The position numbers were made by a program, and so were the translations under genes. Below, piece after piece: positions 1-8,739 of a stretch of DNA of 62,681 nt. How positions within the stretch are numbered: the stretch's first letter is position 1; each line of letters starts with the position of its first letter. The stretch is from an uncultured Clostridia bacterium (GTDB lineage Bacteria; Bacillota; Clostridia; Oscillospirales; Acutalibacteraceae). The stretch spans positions 1 through 62,681 of the forward strand of contig CALEJD010000033.1 of the NCBI GenBank assembly GCA_937898195.1. Reading direction: 5' to 3'. The notes under the pieces were generated by a model that saw nothing but the letters and a program-made list of their open reading frames with translations, searched no databases and had not been told where the DNA came from.

Positions 1-2
1 TT

Positions 3-104
3 ACAGCAGGTGCAAAGACAGGCGACTACAAGAAGATTACAGAAACAGGTAAGCGATTTGTAGAGAACATTAAACTCGCTCGAGCAGAACTTGCAAACAA
101 ATAG
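3..104 (+). CDS. C-terminal fragment, possibly KDPG/KHG-aldolase family
   Basis: An open frame enters from the left edge and ends at a TAG, leaving 33 residues. The sequence around GAKTGDYKKITETGK resembles the last helix of class I 2-keto-3-deoxy-6-phosphogluconate / 4-hydroxy-2-oxoglutarate aldolases, where an 'AGDxxKIT' pattern precedes the final helix. No catalytic residue lies inside the window, so this rests on a weak C-terminal likeness only. The frame is followed by about 110 bp without a gene and then a strong hairpin terminator, so it looks like the last gene of its transcript. Confidence 0.35.
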   Translation, partial: TAGAKTGDYKKITETGKRFVENIKLARAELANK

Positions 105-114
105 TTTCTTTTTC

Positions 115-183
115 TGCAATCCTGCGTGGCTTTCGGCTCACGGTATAGCACATACAGCTTCGCCTCTGCCACATTGTCTTGCA
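115..183. repeat. GC-richer intergenic element with imperfect inverted ends
   Basis: A roughly 70-bp patch is clearly richer in G+C than the AT-rich flanks. Its ends are related in inverted orientation: TGCAATCCTGCGTGGC at the left against GCCACATTGTCTTGCA at the right, matching at the outer TGCAA and inner GTGGC. It has the look of a dispersed, structured intergenic repeat rather than a gene. The minus strand can be read as a short Arg/Cys-rich peptide, but there is no ribosome binding site. Confidence 0.35.
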
Positions 184-216
184 AAAAAATAAATCTATTT
201 TAAAATTTGTTTATAG

Positions 217-246
217 GGTGGGAGCTTGCTCCCACCATTATTTTTC
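217..246 (+). terminator. Rho-independent terminator
   Basis: GGTGGGAGC and GCTCCCACC form a perfect 9-bp stem around TT, followed by ATTATTTTT. It ends the transcript of the partial gene at the left edge. Confidence 0.8.
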
Positions 247-275
247 TTGCAATAAAACTACTTTAATGTTAAAAT
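247..275 (+). promoter_or_regulatory. Sigma-A type promoter for the LRR/dockerin gene
   Basis: TTGCAA (247-252) and TAAAAT (270-275) are separated by 17 bp, giving a start near 282 and a leader of about 25 nt that contains the AAAGGA ribosome binding site. Confidence 0.5.
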
Positions 276-306
276 ACTCACATAATCCCGAAAGGACGGT
301 GCAGAA

Positions 307-1782
307 ATGAAAAAAGTATTATCAACATTGCTTTCTATTGTAATAATTTTATGTATTTTCACATCTGTAATACCGTCTTTTGCTTTGTCATATAATAATT
401 TCACCTATGAAGTTGTTGATGGTAGCGCCATTATTACAGGCTACACAGGTTCTGAAACAACTATTGTTGTACCATCACAAATTGACGGCTTAAATGTCTA
501 CAAAATAAGTGATAATGCTTTCAAGGATAATAATAATATTACATCTGTAACTGTCAACTCAGGTATAAAAGATATTGGCGCAAGTGCATTTGAGAATTGC
601 ACGGCTCTTGCAACCATTTCTTTACCTGACACCATAATTCACATTGGTGAAAAGGCTATTTATAATACAGCATATTATAATAATGCGTCAAACTGGAAAC
701 CAAAATCAACTCAAAGTGGCTCATCAAGTGGTGGAATACAGGTGGGCAATGGAATGGAATCAATTCCATGGGAAGATATTGCTGCACAAAATCTTGATTA
801 TTTGTATTTAGGTACAAATCTTATAGAAGCAACATATTCGGGTTCTTATGCCATTAAATCAACAACTCGTGTTATCGCAGATGGCGCTTTCTCAGGTTGT
901 GATGCAATTTCGGTTACATTATCAAGCCAACTAGTAACTATCGGAGAAAAAGCATTCAAAGATTGTAAAAAATTAAAAACCGTTAAATTTTTTGACAGCC
1001 TTGAATATATTGGTGATTCTGCATTTGAAAATTGTACTTCTCTTGAAAAAATAGAGTTACCAGAAAAAGATATTCGTATGAATGCAAGTGTATTTTATAA
1101 CACAGGATATTACAATAACCTTGATAATTGGCGCGGTGATGTCCTTTATTATAATGATAAAGTATTTGGCGTGAAAGAAAACTGCAATATGGTTGAAATC
1201 AAAGATGGTGCAACAGAAATCATAGATGGGGTTTTGTTTAAGGAAGTTGTGATTATCCCTAAATCTGTTACAAAAATAGCAGAAACGATATTTGATGACA
1301 ATTCAAATGCAACGATTTTGGGCTATTCAGACTCTTATGCAAAAGAATATGCAGAGTTAAACAGCATCAAATTCATTGCCATAGATACTTTAGATAAAGG
1401 TGATTTGAATTTTGACGGAGTTATTGACAATAAAGACTATGAAATAATTTGTAAAATCTGTTCAACTTTAAATGTGCAGAATGAATTAATGACATATTTA
1501 GGCGATTTAGATAATGACGGTGCTGTTGATGGATTTGATGCAATTATTCTTGATTTAATTAATAACGATATGCCACCATCACGCAAAAAAGGTGATGTGA
1601 ATGGTGATGGAAAAGTAGATATGACCGATTATGATTTGTTAGTGTCAATTGCAACTATTCAGAATAGAATAACAGATAATATTATGTTTGACCGTTGCGA
1701 TATAAACGAAGATGGTGCAGTGGACTCATTTGATGTGGTTTATCTTGATTTGTATTTGAAAAATTTGATGCCGATAGTATAA
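307..1782 (+). CDS. Secreted BspA-type leucine-rich-repeat protein with two dockerin modules
   Basis: 491 residues. An N-terminal signal peptide (MKK start, hydrophobic stretch to about residue 27, ending near SFA) marks export. Residues ~30-350 contain repeats of the BspA/Treponema LRR type (units with 'IGxxAFxNCxxLxxIxLP' spacing and the recurring 'NTxYYNN' segment), a fold used in adhesion or protein binding. The C-terminal ~120 residues hold two type I dockerin-like modules, each with a duplicated Ca-binding loop: GDLNFDGVIDNKDY plus GDLDNDGAVDGFD, then GDVNGDGKVDMTDY plus CDINEDGAVDSFD. Dockerins dock to cohesins on cellulosome-like scaffolds, so this protein is probably displayed on a surface complex; no cohesin is encoded here. 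It appears monocistronic, with AAAGGA upstream of the ATG. The signal peptide and calcium loops are clear; the binding target is unknown. Confidence 0.85.
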   Translation: MKKVLSTLLSIVIILCIFTSVIPSFALSYNNFTYEVVDGSAIITGYTGSETTIVVPSQIDGLNVYKISDNAFKDNNNITSVTVNSGIKDIGASAFENCTALATISLPDTIIHIGEKAIYNTAYYNNASNWKPKSTQSGSSSGGIQVGNGMESIPWEDIAAQNLDYLYLGTNLIEATYSGSYAIKSTTRVIADGAFSGCDAISVTLSSQLVTIGEKAFKDCKKLKTVKFFDSLEYIGDSAFENCTSLEKIELPEKDIRMNASVFYNTGYYNNLDNWRGDVLYYNDKVFGVKENCNMVEIKDGATEIIDGVLFKEVVIIPKSVTKIAETIFDDNSNATILGYSDSYAKEYAELNSIKFIAIDTLDKGDLNFDGVIDNKDYEIICKICSTLNVQNELMTYLGDLDNDGAVDGFDAIILDLINNDMPPSRKKGDVNGDGKVDMTDYDLLVSIATIQNRITDNIMFDRCDINEDGAVDSFDVVYLDLYLKNLMPIV

Positions 1783-1880
1783 AATGCAGGGGAAAACTGT
1801 AAAAACTGCATTTTTCGACATCAAAAAGATGAAAAATATTTTATTTTGCAAGTTTAGTTTGTAAAAGTTTCACAAACTTA

Positions 1881-1919
1881 AAAAAACGGATTGTTAAATG
1901 CTTGACAATCCGTTTTTTT
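1881..1919 (+). terminator. Rho-independent terminator after the LRR/dockerin gene
   Basis: AAAAAACGGATTGT (1881-1894) pairs perfectly with ACAATCCGTTTTTT (1905-1918), ending in a T run. The 3' arm also contributes the -35 hexamer of the hppA promoter. Confidence 0.85.
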
Positions 1920-1929
1920 ATAATATAAT
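1902..1929 (+). promoter_or_regulatory. Consensus sigma-A promoter of hppA
   Basis: TTGACA (1902-1907), 16-bp spacer, TATAAT (1924-1929). Both hexamers match consensus exactly. The -35 lies inside the loop and 3' arm of the upstream terminator hairpin. Confidence 0.7.
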
Positions 1930-1971
1930 GTTATAATAAAATAATAATATATAAAAAAGGTGGACGATAGT

Positions 1972-4053
1972 GTGGAAAAACTTTTGATTTTACTCACATT
2001 TTTGGGTTCTGTTATTGCCCTCGTATTTGCTGCGTTGACAGCAAAAAAGGTTCTCAAGTTCTCTGAGGGAACAGAAAAGATGCAAAAAATCTCACAATCA
2101 ATCAGAAAGGGTGCTAATGCTTACCTTAAAAGACAATATTCCGTTGTTTTAGTTTTCTTCGGTGGAATGTTTGTTGTTCTTTGCATTATGGCAGCACTTG
2201 GTTTCTTGACTTGGTTTGTTCCTTTTGCGTTTATTACAGGCGGTTTCTTCTCAGCTCTTTCAGGCTTTGTCGGAATGAAAATCGCAACTCTTTCAAATGC
2301 AAGAACAGCAAATGCTTGCCGTGAAGGTCTTAACCGTGGTCTTCGTGTGGCATTCTCAGCTGGTTCAGTTATGGGCTTTACTGTTGTTGGTCTTGGACTT
2401 CTTGACATTTCAGTATGGTTCTTCTTGCTTAAATTCGTATTCCATCTCTCACCAGCAGATATCACAAGTGCAATGCTTACATTTGGTATGGGTGCATCTT
2501 CAATGGCACTCTTTGCTCGTGTAGGTGGTGGTATCTTCACAAAGGCTGCTGACGTTGGGGCAGACCTTGTTGGTAAAGTTGAAGCAGGCATTCCAGAAGA
2601 CGACCCAAGAAACCCTGCAGTTATCGCAGATAACGTTGGTGACAATGTTGGTGACGTTGCAGGTATGGGTGCAGACCTTTATGAATCTTATGTAAGCTCA
2701 GTTATCTCTGCATCTGCTCTTGGTGTTTCTGCTTTTGCAGGTGACATTAAGGCAATGGCAGTGCCAATGATTCTTGCAGCAATCGGTATTATAATGTCAA
2801 TTATCGGTACATTCTTTGTCCGCACAGGCGAAAGTATTGACCAGAAACAATTACTTAAAGCTCTCAGCCGTGGTACAAACCTTAGCGCTATCGGTATTGC
2901 TGTAGTTGCACTTCCTGTTGTTTGGTTGGTGCTTGGTAAAGCTAATCTTGGTCTTTATGTTGCAATCGTTTCAGGTCTTATTGCAGGCGTGCTTATCGGT
3001 CAGTCAACTGAATTCTTCACATCTGACACATACAAGCCAACAAAGAAGCTTGCAGCTACATCTGAAACAGGCTCAGCAACAATCATTATCGGTGGACTTG
3101 GCCTTGGTATGAAATCAACATCAGTTCCTATTGTAATCATTGCAATCAGCGTTCTTGTTTCATATTTTATTTCAGGCGGTAACGAAAGTGCTGCAAGAGG
3201 TCTTTATGGTATCGCACTTTCAGCAGTTGGTATGCTTTCAACTCTCGGTATCACTCTCGCAACAGATGCTTATGGCCCTGTTGCTGACAATGCCGGTGGT
3301 ATTGCAGAAATGGCAGGTCTTGAGCCTGAAGTAAGAGAAAGAACAGATGCTCTTGACTCACTTGGTAACACAACTGCAGCAACAGGTAAAGGCTTTGCAA
3401 TCGGTTCAGCGGCTCTCACAGCGCTTGCTCTTGTTGCATCTTATGTTGATAAGATTAAGAGCATTGACCCAACAGCAGATTTGAGTTTTGATATTGTTAA
3501 TCCGGTTGTTCTTATCGGTCTCTTTATCGGCGGATGTCTTCCATTTGTGTTCGCAGCACTCACAATGGATTCAGTTGGTAAGGCTGCACAGAGTGTTGTT
3601 AAAGAAGTTCGTCGTCAGTTTAAAGAAATCAAAGGACTTATGGAAGGTGAAGCAGAGCCTGACTATGCATCTTGTGTTGACCTTTGCACAAAAGCAAGTC
3701 TTCGTGAAATGGTGCTTCCAACAGTAGTTGCAATCGCAGTTCCTGTAGTTGTTGGTCTTGTTCTTGGCTATAAAGGTGTTGTTGGTATGCTTGCGGGCGC
3801 AACAGTATCAGGCTTCTTGATGGCAATCTTTATGTCAAACTCAGGTGGTGCTTGGGACAATGCAAAGAAATACATTGAATCAGGTGTTCACGGTGGTAAG
3901 GGTAGCGACCAACACAAAGCTGCTGTTGTAGGCGACACAGTTGGTGACCCATTCAAAGATACATCAGGTCCTGCAATTAACATTCTTATCAAGCTTCTCT
4001 CAATGGTATCAATTGTATTTGCAGCACTTGTTGTAAATTGCAGTATTCTTTAA
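1972..4053 (+). CDS. hppA: Membrane-bound ion-translocating pyrophosphatase
   Basis: About 693 residues and ~16 membrane segments. It hydrolyses PPi to two phosphates while pumping H+ and/or Na+ out of the cytoplasm, recovering biosynthetic PPi energy as an ion gradient. Signature segments are intact: the PPi-binding DVGADLVGKVE, the Asp-rich DNVGDNVGDVAGMGADLYE, DNAGGIAEMAG, and the C-terminal GDTVGDPFKDTSGPA. In GNTTAATGKG the positions that are Lys and Thr in K+-independent enzymes are Ala and Gly, so this should be the K+-stimulated class; whether it moves Na+ or H+ cannot be decided by eye. The frame is open from a GTG at 1960, but AAGGTGG (1957-1963) lies 8 nt before the GTG at 1972, which is the better start. 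A near-perfect promoter precedes it and a bidirectional terminator follows. Confidence 0.97.
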   Translation: MEKLLILLTFLGSVIALVFAALTAKKVLKFSEGTEKMQKISQSIRKGANAYLKRQYSVVLVFFGGMFVVLCIMAALGFLTWFVPFAFITGGFFSALSGFVGMKIATLSNARTANACREGLNRGLRVAFSAGSVMGFTVVGLGLLDISVWFFLLKFVFHLSPADITSAMLTFGMGASSMALFARVGGGIFTKAADVGADLVGKVEAGIPEDDPRNPAVIADNVGDNVGDVAGMGADLYESYVSSVISASALGVSAFAGDIKAMAVPMILAAIGIIMSIIGTFFVRTGESIDQKQLLKALSRGTNLSAIGIAVVALPVVWLVLGKANLGLYVAIVSGLIAGVLIGQSTEFFTSDTYKPTKKLAATSETGSATIIIGGLGLGMKSTSVPIVIIAISVLVSYFISGGNESAARGLYGIALSAVGMLSTLGITLATDAYGPVADNAGGIAEMAGLEPEVRERTDALDSLGNTTAATGKGFAIGSAALTALALVASYVDKIKSIDPTADLSFDIVNPVVLIGLFIGGCLPFVFAALTMDSVGKAAQSVVKEVRRQFKEIKGLMEGEAEPDYASCVDLCTKASLREMVLPTVVAIAVPVVVGLVLGYKGVVGMLAGATVSGFLMAIFMSNSGGAWDNAKKYIESGVHGGKGSDQHKAAVVGDTVGDPFKDTSGPAINILIKLLSMVSIVFAALVVNCSIL

Positions 4054-4070
4054 TTTAAGACAAAAATTTA

Positions 4071-4104
4071 CCCCACAGAGTAATTTCTCTGTGGGGTTGT
4101 TTTT
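4071..4104. terminator. Bidirectional terminator between hppA and the convergent symporter gene
   Basis: CCCCACAGAG (4071-4080) and CTCTGTGGGG (4087-4096) form a perfect 10-bp stem, with an A-rich tract to the left and TTGTTTTTTT to the right, so it can serve both strands. Confidence 0.85.
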
Positions 4105-5577
4105 TTATGCATTTTCTTTTATTTCTGCTTTTGCTCTGCGCTCTGCTAATTCTTTTTCAACCTGTGCTTTTTGTTCAGGTGTGTATTTGATTAAGAGCAA
4201 TGGGATGATATAAAGCAATGCTGCAAGTGCAGGTGTGAGCATTGTAAGTGGCCAAATCCAGTTTTCAAAGGCAGCGGACTGTGTGCCGAGATAAACTGCG
4301 CCTTCAACATCTTCCACTGCGATATAGCCAAGAAGGCCAAGTGAGAATGTTGCAAGAGCACCAGTTATACCACTTGAAATCTTTGTGAAGAATGTTTGCG
4401 TTGCAAATGTAACACCTTCTGTACGTTTGCCTGTTTCCCATTCCATATAGTCAACACTATCACAGAAGAGAGAGGTTTGAGCAATACTTGCTGCACCTGA
4501 TGGAATTGAGCAAAGTGCCATAACTAACATGCCAATAAAAATTTTGTTGCCCTCAAAACCTACTGCCCAAGCAATAACTCGACCTATGATTGTGCAAATT
4601 TGAATAAAGATAAGAAGATTTTTGTAACCCTTAAATTTTACTTTAAGTTTATCTGCAAAAATCATACCCAAGAAGCTTGGTGCGTAAGTAATTGCGCCAT
4701 AAATAGTTGTAAGAGTAAGTGGTCCAAGCTTAAATCCTAAAATAACGACTGGTTCCATCATATATTTAAAGAAATATGTAACAAGGCTATTACCAAAAGC
4801 GAGTGAACCGAAAAGGTTTGAGAGAGTCACAAGCATAAGCATCTTGTTTTGGAAAAGAAGCTTGAAGCATTCAGCAATAGATGTCTGCTGTTGTTCAGGC
4901 TCAACAAGACGAACTCTTTCTTGTGCTTTATAGCATTTTGCGCTTACAAGGGCACCACCAAGACCGAATATTGTGGCAAAGAGCACTGTCATTAGAGCTA
5001 AAGAATTGCCAGATTTATCTGCAACAATTTCCATAACTGCAGGAATAGCTGCACTGAATACACCATAGAAAATTGAACCAACGGTACGAGCCAGTTGAAC
5101 AAATTTATCACGCTCATTAGAATTTGGTGTAACAACCGCAGTCATACCCCAAATTGCAACATCTTGAAGGGTGTAAGAAATATCCCAACAAAGATACATA
5201 ATTACAAAATATCCTACACGAAGCCACAAAAGATTTTCGTCTGTTGAGAAAACAAAGAAAACAAGTACAGTTGATATACCAACAGGTACAGGTGTGTATT
5301 TAAGCAAAGGTCTGAGCTTTTCGCCGTTTTTAAAGCGATGACGGTCAACCATTGAACCTACAATTGGGTCGTTGACACTGTCCCAAACCTTCATTACAAT
5401 GAGAAGAATTGCTACAACATTTATCTTTACTCCAAAGAAAAGATGTTCAGTAGGAAACATAGCAATATCTGTTAAAAAGTATTGAAAGAAAGATGCACCG
5501 ATAAAGCAATAAACAATATTTTGTCCTGCAAGACCTGATAAAAAATTAATTTTTTCTTTTTTGGAAATATAATTCAA
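4105..5577 (-). CDS. GPH-family (MelB-like) sugar:cation symporter
   Basis: 490 residues with about 12 hydrophobic helices. The N-terminal third is typical of the glycoside-pentoside-hexuronide:cation symporters, notably the conserved loop around WDSVNDPIVGSMVDR between the second and third helices and a later Arg-rich RxKxGxKxRP-like segment (RFKNGEKLRP). Such proteins import mono- or disaccharides with Na+ or H+. The substrate cannot be read from sequence and no glycosidase is adjacent on the same strand. AAGGAGGT lies 7-8 nt before the ATG. The gene is transcribed alone, converging on hppA and diverging from the PHP gene. Confidence 0.85.
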   Translation of the reverse strand: MNYISKKEKINFLSGLAGQNIVYCFIGASFFQYFLTDIAMFPTEHLFFGVKINVVAILLIVMKVWDSVNDPIVGSMVDRHRFKNGEKLRPLLKYTPVPVGISTVLVFFVFSTDENLLWLRVGYFVIMYLCWDISYTLQDVAIWGMTAVVTPNSNERDKFVQLARTVGSIFYGVFSAAIPAVMEIVADKSGNSLALMTVLFATIFGLGGALVSAKCYKAQERVRLVEPEQQQTSIAECFKLLFQNKMLMLVTLSNLFGSLAFGNSLVTYFFKYMMEPVVILGFKLGPLTLTTIYGAITYAPSFLGMIFADKLKVKFKGYKNLLIFIQICTIIGRVIAWAVGFEGNKIFIGMLVMALCSIPSGAASIAQTSLFCDSVDYMEWETGKRTEGVTFATQTFFTKISSGITGALATFSLGLLGYIAVEDVEGAVYLGTQSAAFENWIWPLTMLTPALAALLYIIPLLLIKYTPEQKAQVEKELAERRAKAEIKENA

Positions 5578-5691
5578 AAAGATACCTCCTTAAGGGTTAA
5601 TGCTTCTTTAATTATATAACATATTCATAACATAAACAATTCTCTGAAAGTTAGAAAAAACAGATAATTATTTGGTTATGTTGTTGCTTCG

Positions 5692-5720
5692 TTGACTTTA
5701 AATTTCAAAAATGATATATT
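5692..5720 (+). promoter_or_regulatory. Promoter of the PHP-domain gene
   Basis: TTGACT (5692-5697), 17 bp, TATATT (5715-5720). The predicted start falls ~25 nt before the coding ATG. Confidence 0.55.
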
Positions 5721-5751
5721 TATATTGTAATCAATGAAAGGGAGAGCAATT

Positions 5752-7020
5752 ATGTATAAAATCAAAAACCCCTATGAAAATGTAATGTCGCTTATAGAAG
5801 ATGCTGACAAGCATTATAAGACTAATCTTCATACTCATTCGACTTATAGTGATGCAAACGACACTATGACTGATATGATTATTGGCTTTTATGATAATGA
5901 TTTCGATATTTTAGCGTTTGCAGAGCACGGAATTCTAGGCAAACCTTGGAATGAGAAGCCAACTCATATTCCATTTTTTAATTTCCAATATCTCTGGCAT
6001 GGCAAACGCAGTTACCTTACACAAGACCAATACAGAGAAATTAAAAATGGTACATATAAATCAGAGAAAAACACAAGAACAAAAGCTCGTGGACTTGAAG
6101 ATGTTGCAGATGCTATTGAGTGCAATATGTTCACAGTTATGAAAAACCACGTGAATGGTTATTTTACCGATAATGCTTATGAGGGTGTGCAAGGGTTAGA
6201 GTATGACTATGAAATTCCAATGGCACTCATTGAAAAAAGTGGTGGTATTTCTCATATCAATCACCCAACAGACTTGTTGCAGGCAAAGAAAAATCCTGAT
6301 TGCTGCAAAGACCCTAAAAATGTTGCTTTCTTTGCAAATCTTCTTATGAAATTCCCTTCATGTATGGGTATGGAAGTTCTTAATATGTATGACATTCCTA
6401 ACCGTAGTGACAGAATTTTGTGGGATGAGCTTTTGAAACTTCTCACACCTTATGGACGCAAGGTTTTTGGCTTCTCAAATAGTGATGCGCATCAGGTTGA
6501 CCAGATTGACACAGCATTTATGGATTTTATCTTGCCTGAATATTCACTCTCTAATCTTCGAAATGCTATGGAAACCGGTACATTCTTCTCTGTTGCTCGT
6601 TATGCTAAAAACGAGTTGGGCGAAGACTTTAAGGGCGAAGGTCCTGTGCCACAGGTAATCTCATTAAATGTTGATGAAAAAGACCAGACTATCACAGTTG
6701 GTGGTGTTAATTGTCACACTATTGAATGGATTGCAGATGGCGAAGTTATTCAAAGAGATAAAATAGACACAGACGGTGAGATTGTAAGCACAATAAAACT
6801 TGCTGACTATACTGATAAAATCAGTTGTTATGTCCGTGCACAGATGTTGGGTAAAGGTGGAATTTGTCTTACACAGGCATTCATTCTCGACGACGGTAAT
6901 ATGGAAACACTTAAAAAGCCAATTCTTAAAGAAGTTATGACTGAAGAGCAGAAGAAACTTCGTAAATTCTACTCTAAAAAATTAGGTGTAGTTTACGGCA
7001 AACTTACAAAGAAGATATAA
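5752..7020 (+). CDS. PHP-domain metal-dependent phosphoesterase-like protein
   Basis: 422 residues from the ATG at 5752. An in-frame ATG at 5734 is rejected because AAAGGGAG (5737-5744) sits 7 nt before the second ATG. The N-terminal ~300 residues form a PHP (polymerase and histidinol phosphatase) fold: metal-binding HTHSTYSD (His27, His29, Asp34), AEHG, HINHPTD, and FSNSDAHQ, the usual order of metal ligands. The C-terminal ~120 residues look like a beta-sandwich accessory region (ending in a Lys-rich tail) seen in stand-alone PHP proteins of gut Firmicutes. Relatives include histidinol phosphatase and nucleotide phosphoesterases, but substrate and pathway are unknown. No signal peptide is seen. 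It has its own promoter and terminator. Confidence 0.8.
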   Translation: MYKIKNPYENVMSLIEDADKHYKTNLHTHSTYSDANDTMTDMIIGFYDNDFDILAFAEHGILGKPWNEKPTHIPFFNFQYLWHGKRSYLTQDQYREIKNGTYKSEKNTRTKARGLEDVADAIECNMFTVMKNHVNGYFTDNAYEGVQGLEYDYEIPMALIEKSGGISHINHPTDLLQAKKNPDCCKDPKNVAFFANLLMKFPSCMGMEVLNMYDIPNRSDRILWDELLKLLTPYGRKVFGFSNSDAHQVDQIDTAFMDFILPEYSLSNLRNAMETGTFFSVARYAKNELGEDFKGEGPVPQVISLNVDEKDQTITVGGVNCHTIEWIADGEVIQRDKIDTDGEIVSTIKLADYTDKISCYVRAQMLGKGGICLTQAFILDDGNMETLKKPILKEVMTEEQKKLRKFYSKKLGVVYGKLTKKI

Positions 7021-7054
7021 TTAAAGACGAAAAGTTGAAATAAAAAGTAAAATG

Positions 7055-7097
7055 ACGATTTGTATTGATAAAACACTTTACAAATCGTTGTTTTTTT
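7055..7097 (+). terminator. Rho-independent terminator after the PHP gene
   Basis: ACGATTTGTA (7055-7064) pairs with TACAAATCGT (7079-7088), followed by TGTTTTTTT. Confidence 0.8.
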
Positions 7098-7161
7098 ATT
7101 ACAATATAATGGTATATTTATATATAGTGGGGTATTCTCACAGTAAGAAAGGATGAATGAA

Positions 7162-8694
7162 ATGACAACAGCACATTTCCTTATCATTGGTACAATAATT
7201 GTTTATTTATTGGCAATGGTTTTAATTGGTGCATCATTCTCAAAGAAAAACAAAAATACAGATGACTTTTATCTTGGTGGCAGAAAGTTAGGCCCACTTG
7301 TTACTGCAATGAGTGCAGAAGCATCAGATATGAGTAGCTGGTTGCTTATGGGACTTCCAGGTGTTGCTCTCGTTTACGGTCTTGCTGAAGCAAGCTGGAC
7401 AGCAATCGGTCTTGGTGTGGGTACATGGATTAACTGGCTCATTGTTTCAAAAAGAATCAGAAATTACACTCAGTTAATTGATGCGGTTACAATTCCTGAA
7501 TTCTTCTCAAAAAGATTTGGCGACAAGAAAAACCTTCTTTCACTTATTGCGGGTCTTGTAATTCTTGTGTTCTTCGTGCCTTACACAGCATCAGGCTTTA
7601 ATGCTTGCGGCACACTTTTCTCAAGCCTTTTTGGTGTTGACTATTTCACAGCAATGGTGCTTAGCGCAATCGTTATTGTGCTTTATACAACTCTTGGCGG
7701 TTTCCTTGCTGCATCAACAACAGACCTTATTCAGTCAATCGTTATGACAATCGCACTTGTAGTTGTTGTTGGTTTTGGTATCAACTTTGCAGGTGGTTGG
7801 GATAATGTTGTTGTGAATGCAAACTCAATGCCGGGATTCCTTGAACTCTTTAATACATATGACCCAAGTGCAAATGCAAGCACAGATTATAGCGGATTAA
7901 CAATCGCATCAACACTTGCTTGGGGTCTTGGTTATTTTGGTATGCCACACATTCTTTTAAGATTTATGGCTATCAACGATAAAAACAAGTTGAAGACATC
8001 TCGTCGAATTGCAACTGTATGGGTATTCATCTCAATGGCTATCGCAATTTTCATTGGTGTAATCGGTTCAGCAGTTGTTAAAAATGGCGTAATTAACCTT
8101 GATAATGCAAACTCACAGAGAATCATTATTGAAATTGCAAAACTCATTTCAGGCAACGGTGCATTCTTTGCAATTCTTGCAGGTGTAATTCTTGCAGGTA
8201 TTCTTGCTGCAACAATGTCAACATCCGACTCACAGCTTCTTGCTGCAGCGTCAGCAGTTTCACAGAATATTGTTAAGGAGTTTTTTGGAAAAACACTTTC
8301 AGAAAAAGCATCAATGATTGTTGCTCGTGCAACAGTTGTTATTATTGCAATTATCGGTGTGATTTGGGCAAAAGACGAAGGCTCTGTTTTTGAAATCGTT
8401 TCATTCGCTTGGGCAGGTTTCGGCGCAGCATTCGGACCTGTTGTGCTTTTCGCACTTTTCTGGAAGCGAACAACAAAATGGGGCGCTCTTGCAGGTATGG
8501 TTGTCGGTGGCGTTATGATTTTCGTATGGAAATATGTAATCGCAAAAATCGGTGGTGTATTTGCAATTTATGAGCTTCTTCCTGCATTTATTCTTGCTTC
8601 AATTGCTATTGTAGTTGTTTCACTTCTTACAAAAGCACCTGAAAAAGAAATTCAGGATACATTCGAAAAAGCAAAGCAAGGCCTTGCTGAATAA
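7162..8694 (+). CDS. putP: Sodium/proline symporter, SSS family
   Basis: 510 residues with ~13 membrane helices. The first 110 residues follow PutP closely: DDFYLGGRKLGPLVTAMSAE, ASDMSSWLLMGLPG, and the helix ending in TIPEFFSKRF. The Na+/proline site region in helix II (SAEASDMSSWLLMG) is conserved. It imports proline with sodium for nutrition or osmoprotection. The start at 7162 is preferred over the ATG at 7153 because the AGAAAGG ribosome binding site (7146-7152) abuts the first ATG but lies 9 nt before the second. An AT-rich promoter region follows the upstream terminator. The glyS gene begins 45 bp downstream with no terminator between, so read-through is likely. Confidence 0.92.
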   Translation: MTTAHFLIIGTIIVYLLAMVLIGASFSKKNKNTDDFYLGGRKLGPLVTAMSAEASDMSSWLLMGLPGVALVYGLAEASWTAIGLGVGTWINWLIVSKRIRNYTQLIDAVTIPEFFSKRFGDKKNLLSLIAGLVILVFFVPYTASGFNACGTLFSSLFGVDYFTAMVLSAIVIVLYTTLGGFLAASTTDLIQSIVMTIALVVVVGFGINFAGGWDNVVVNANSMPGFLELFNTYDPSANASTDYSGLTIASTLAWGLGYFGMPHILLRFMAINDKNKLKTSRRIATVWVFISMAIAIFIGVIGSAVVKNGVINLDNANSQRIIIEIAKLISGNGAFFAILAGVILAGILAATMSTSDSQLLAAASAVSQNIVKEFFGKTLSEKASMIVARATVVIIAIIGVIWAKDEGSVFEIVSFAWAGFGAAFGPVVLFALFWKRTTKWGALAGMVVGGVMIFVWKYVIAKIGGVFAIYELLPAFILASIAIVVVSLLTKAPEKEIQDTFEKAKQGLAE

Positions 8695-8739
8695 TTAATA
8701 AATAATAAACATTAAATATAGAAGGACTGAAAATCATTT

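Noticed and set aside
115..183. Short Arg/Cys-rich minus-strand peptide
   Set aside because: No ribosome binding site or promoter; better explained as part of an intergenic repeat.
2121..2645. 174-codon antisense frame inside hppA
   Set aside because: It is the reverse shadow of a conserved membrane protein with strong codon bias, with no ribosome binding site or family features.
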